Source of the DNA: Noviherbaspirillum sp. Root189
Lineage (GTDB): Bacteria > Pseudomonadota > Gammaproteobacteria > Burkholderiales > Burkholderiaceae_D
Direction of reading: 5' to 3'
Assembly: GCF_001428545.1 (NCBI RefSeq)
Contig: NZ_LMHZ01000008.1
Location: 1 to 64,000 of the forward strand
DNA length: 64,000 nucleotides
This document shows positions 62,842-64,000 of this stretch, in pieces. How positions within the stretch are numbered: the first letter of the stretch is position 1; each line of letters starts with the position of its first letter. The position numbers and the translations under genes were made by a program. The notes below the pieces were generated by a model. That model saw nothing but the letters and a program-made list of their open reading frames with translations, did no database searches and was not told the DNA's origin.

Positions 62842-64000
62842 TTACAGGAACAGCTTGTACGCCGGATTCTCGCTTTCATCCCAATGACGATAACCGAGCG
62901 TCGTCAGGAACTGGCGGAAGATCTTCATTTCCTTCTTCGGCACCTGCAGTCCGACCAGGATGCGGCCGACATCGCCGCCCTGATTGCGATAATGGAACAG
63001 GCTGATGTTCCAGTTGGGTGCCATGCTGTCGAGGAAGCGCATCAGTGCACCCGGACGCTCGGGGAATTCGAAGCGATACAGCAATTCGTCGTGTGCCAGC
63101 GGGCTCTTGCCGCCGACGAGGTGGCGCACATGCAGCTTGGCGAGTTCGTCGTGCGTCAGGTCGAGCGTACGGAAACCATGCTTCTCGAAATTCTTGGTGA
63201 TCTGGCCCGGTTCGTCGCGGCTGGAAATCGACATGCCGACAAAGACGTGCGCTTCCTTCGCATCGCTGATGCGATAGATGAATTCGGTAACATTGCGCGG
63301 TCCGACCAGCGAGCAGAAGCGCTTGAAGCTGCCGCGCTCCTCCGGAATGGTGACGGCGAAGACGGCTTCACGCGCTTCGCCCACTTCGGCGCGTTCGGCG
63401 ACGAAGCGCAGGCGGTCGAAGTTCATGTTGGCACCGCAGGCGATGGTCACAAAAGTCTGGCCAGTGACCGGTTTCTTCGTGCCTTTCGATCGTTCGATGT
63501 ATTCCTTGGCGCCGGCCACGGCAAGTGCGCCGGCAGGTTCCAGAATGCTGCGTGTATCCTGGAAAACATCCTTGATCGCTGCGCAAACCGCATCGGTATC
63601 GACGATGACGAACTCGTCCACCAGCTTCTTCGTAATGCGGAAGGTTTCTTCGCCAACCAACTTGACCGCCGTGCCGTCCGAGAACAAACCGACGTCCGGC
63701 AGCGATACGCGGCGGCCGGCCTTGACGCTCCGCGCCATCGCATCGGAATCGACCGTCTGCACGCCGATGATCCTGATCTCCGGGCGGACCGCCTTGATGT
63801 AAGAAGCCACCCCGGAAATCAATCCGCCACCACCGATGGCAACAAAAACGGCGTCGATCGGACCGGGATGCTGGCGCAGGATTTCCATCGCGATGGTTCC
63901 CTGGCCGGCAATCACATAGGGATCGTCGAACGGATGGACGAAGGTCAGCTTCTGCTTCTTTTCCAGCGTCAGCGCATGGTTATACGCGTCGGTATAGGAG
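62842..64000 (-). CDS. ilvA: Threonine ammonia-lyase, biosynthetic (partial, 5' end outside window)
   Basis: The C-terminal about 385 residues of IlvA, the PLP enzyme converting threonine to 2-oxobutanoate for isoleucine synthesis. The reading frame stays open to the window edge (KLTFVHPFDDPYVIAGQGT before the first internal start). Gly-rich PLP-phosphate loop GGGGLISGVAS and, later, two ACT-like regulatory domains (RFCSLVGPRNVTEF; RFEFPERPGALMRF) are present, so it is the feedback-inhibited type. The N-terminal PLP-lysine region is outside. Confidence 0.96.
   Translation of the reverse strand, partial: SYTDAYNHALTLEKKQKLTFVHPFDDPYVIAGQGTIAMEILRQHPGPIDAVFVAIGGGGLISGVASYIKAVRPEIRIIGVQTVDSDAMARSVKAGRRVSLPDVGLFSDGTAVKLVGEETFRITKKLVDEFVIVDTDAVCAAIKDVFQDTRSILEPAGALAVAGAKEYIERSKGTKKPVTGQTFVTIACGANMNFDRLRFVAERAEVGEAREAVFAVTIPEERGSFKRFCSLVGPRNVTEFIYRISDAKEAHVFVGMSISSRDEPGQITKNFEKHGFRTLDLTHDELAKLHVRHLVGGKSPLAHDELLYRFEFPERPGALMRFLDSMAPNWNISLFHYRNQGGDVGRILVGLQVPKKEMKIFRQFLTTLGYRHWDESENPAYKLFL

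Overview
The window looks like chromosomal core DNA of a betaproteobacterium, most likely Oxalobacteraceae (Herminiimonas/Herbaspirillum/Collimonas-like). This is inferred from gene order and families, since no search was run. The pointers are the order lolB-ispE-tRNA-Gln-prs-rplY, a Burkholderiales-type aa3 oxidase cluster with DUF2244, DUF2970 and DUF2909 proteins, a PhaM polyhydroxyalkanoate-granule protein, a separate RfaE2 adenylyltransferase, and an hprK-rapZ-ptsN cluster. No prophage, insertion sequence, CRISPR array or rRNA operon was seen. There is one tRNA.

Layout. 0-5.5 kb: a REP-like palindrome, an ABC-type periplasmic binding protein, a GNAT acetyltransferase, a divergent Lrp-type regulator and phenylalanine hydroxylase pair, an EF-hand secreted protein and a GGDEF fragment. 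5.9-9.7 kb: a DUF72 protein, a Ser/Thr kinase fused to a universal-stress-protein domain with an adjacent metallophosphoesterase, and queC. 9.8-16.3 kb: two tandem DUF3108 proteins (one TonB-like), phaM, an MFS transporter, a small ORF with a strong Shine-Dalgarno and an outer-membrane-like secreted protein. 16.3-22.2 kb: a diiron ferritin-like protein, rfaE2, a ReAV-type asparaginase, DUF411 and PCu(A)C copper proteins, trmL, comF and a BioC-like methyltransferase.

22.4-31.9 kb: a complete aa3-type cytochrome c oxidase locus: structural subunits CoxB, CtaD and CtaE, copper delivery (CtaG, SCO, and a second SCO-like protein), haem A synthesis (CtaB, CtaA), SURF1 and several tiny membrane proteins. 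It ends in a bidirectional terminator shared with rpoH, whose upstream region carries a perfect CIRCE operator next to a TATAAT. 33-40.4 kb: ftsY-ftsE-ftsX, two M16 peptidase-like proteins, rsmD, coaD and a ferredoxin.

40.4-53 kb: a DUF484-like/GGDEF protein, a MOSC protein, ychF, a patatin-like protein, pth, a Kef-type antiporter, rplY, prs, tRNA-Gln, ispE, lolB and a TPR lipoprotein. 53-64 kb: mutM, a bacterial dynamin, mutY, a membrane diguanylate cyclase, a Lon-N-domain protein, rapZ, hprK, ptsN, queF and the C-terminal part of ilvA, which runs off the window.

Most of the window is housekeeping. The most notable observations are the CIRCE element on rpoH, the kinase-USP/phosphoesterase pair, the dynamin between the two GO-repair glycosylases, the second SCO-like protein, the small ORF at 14545, and two gene-order interruptions (Kef antiporter and patatin gene in the rplY-pth-ychF order; queF where hpf/rpoN would be expected).
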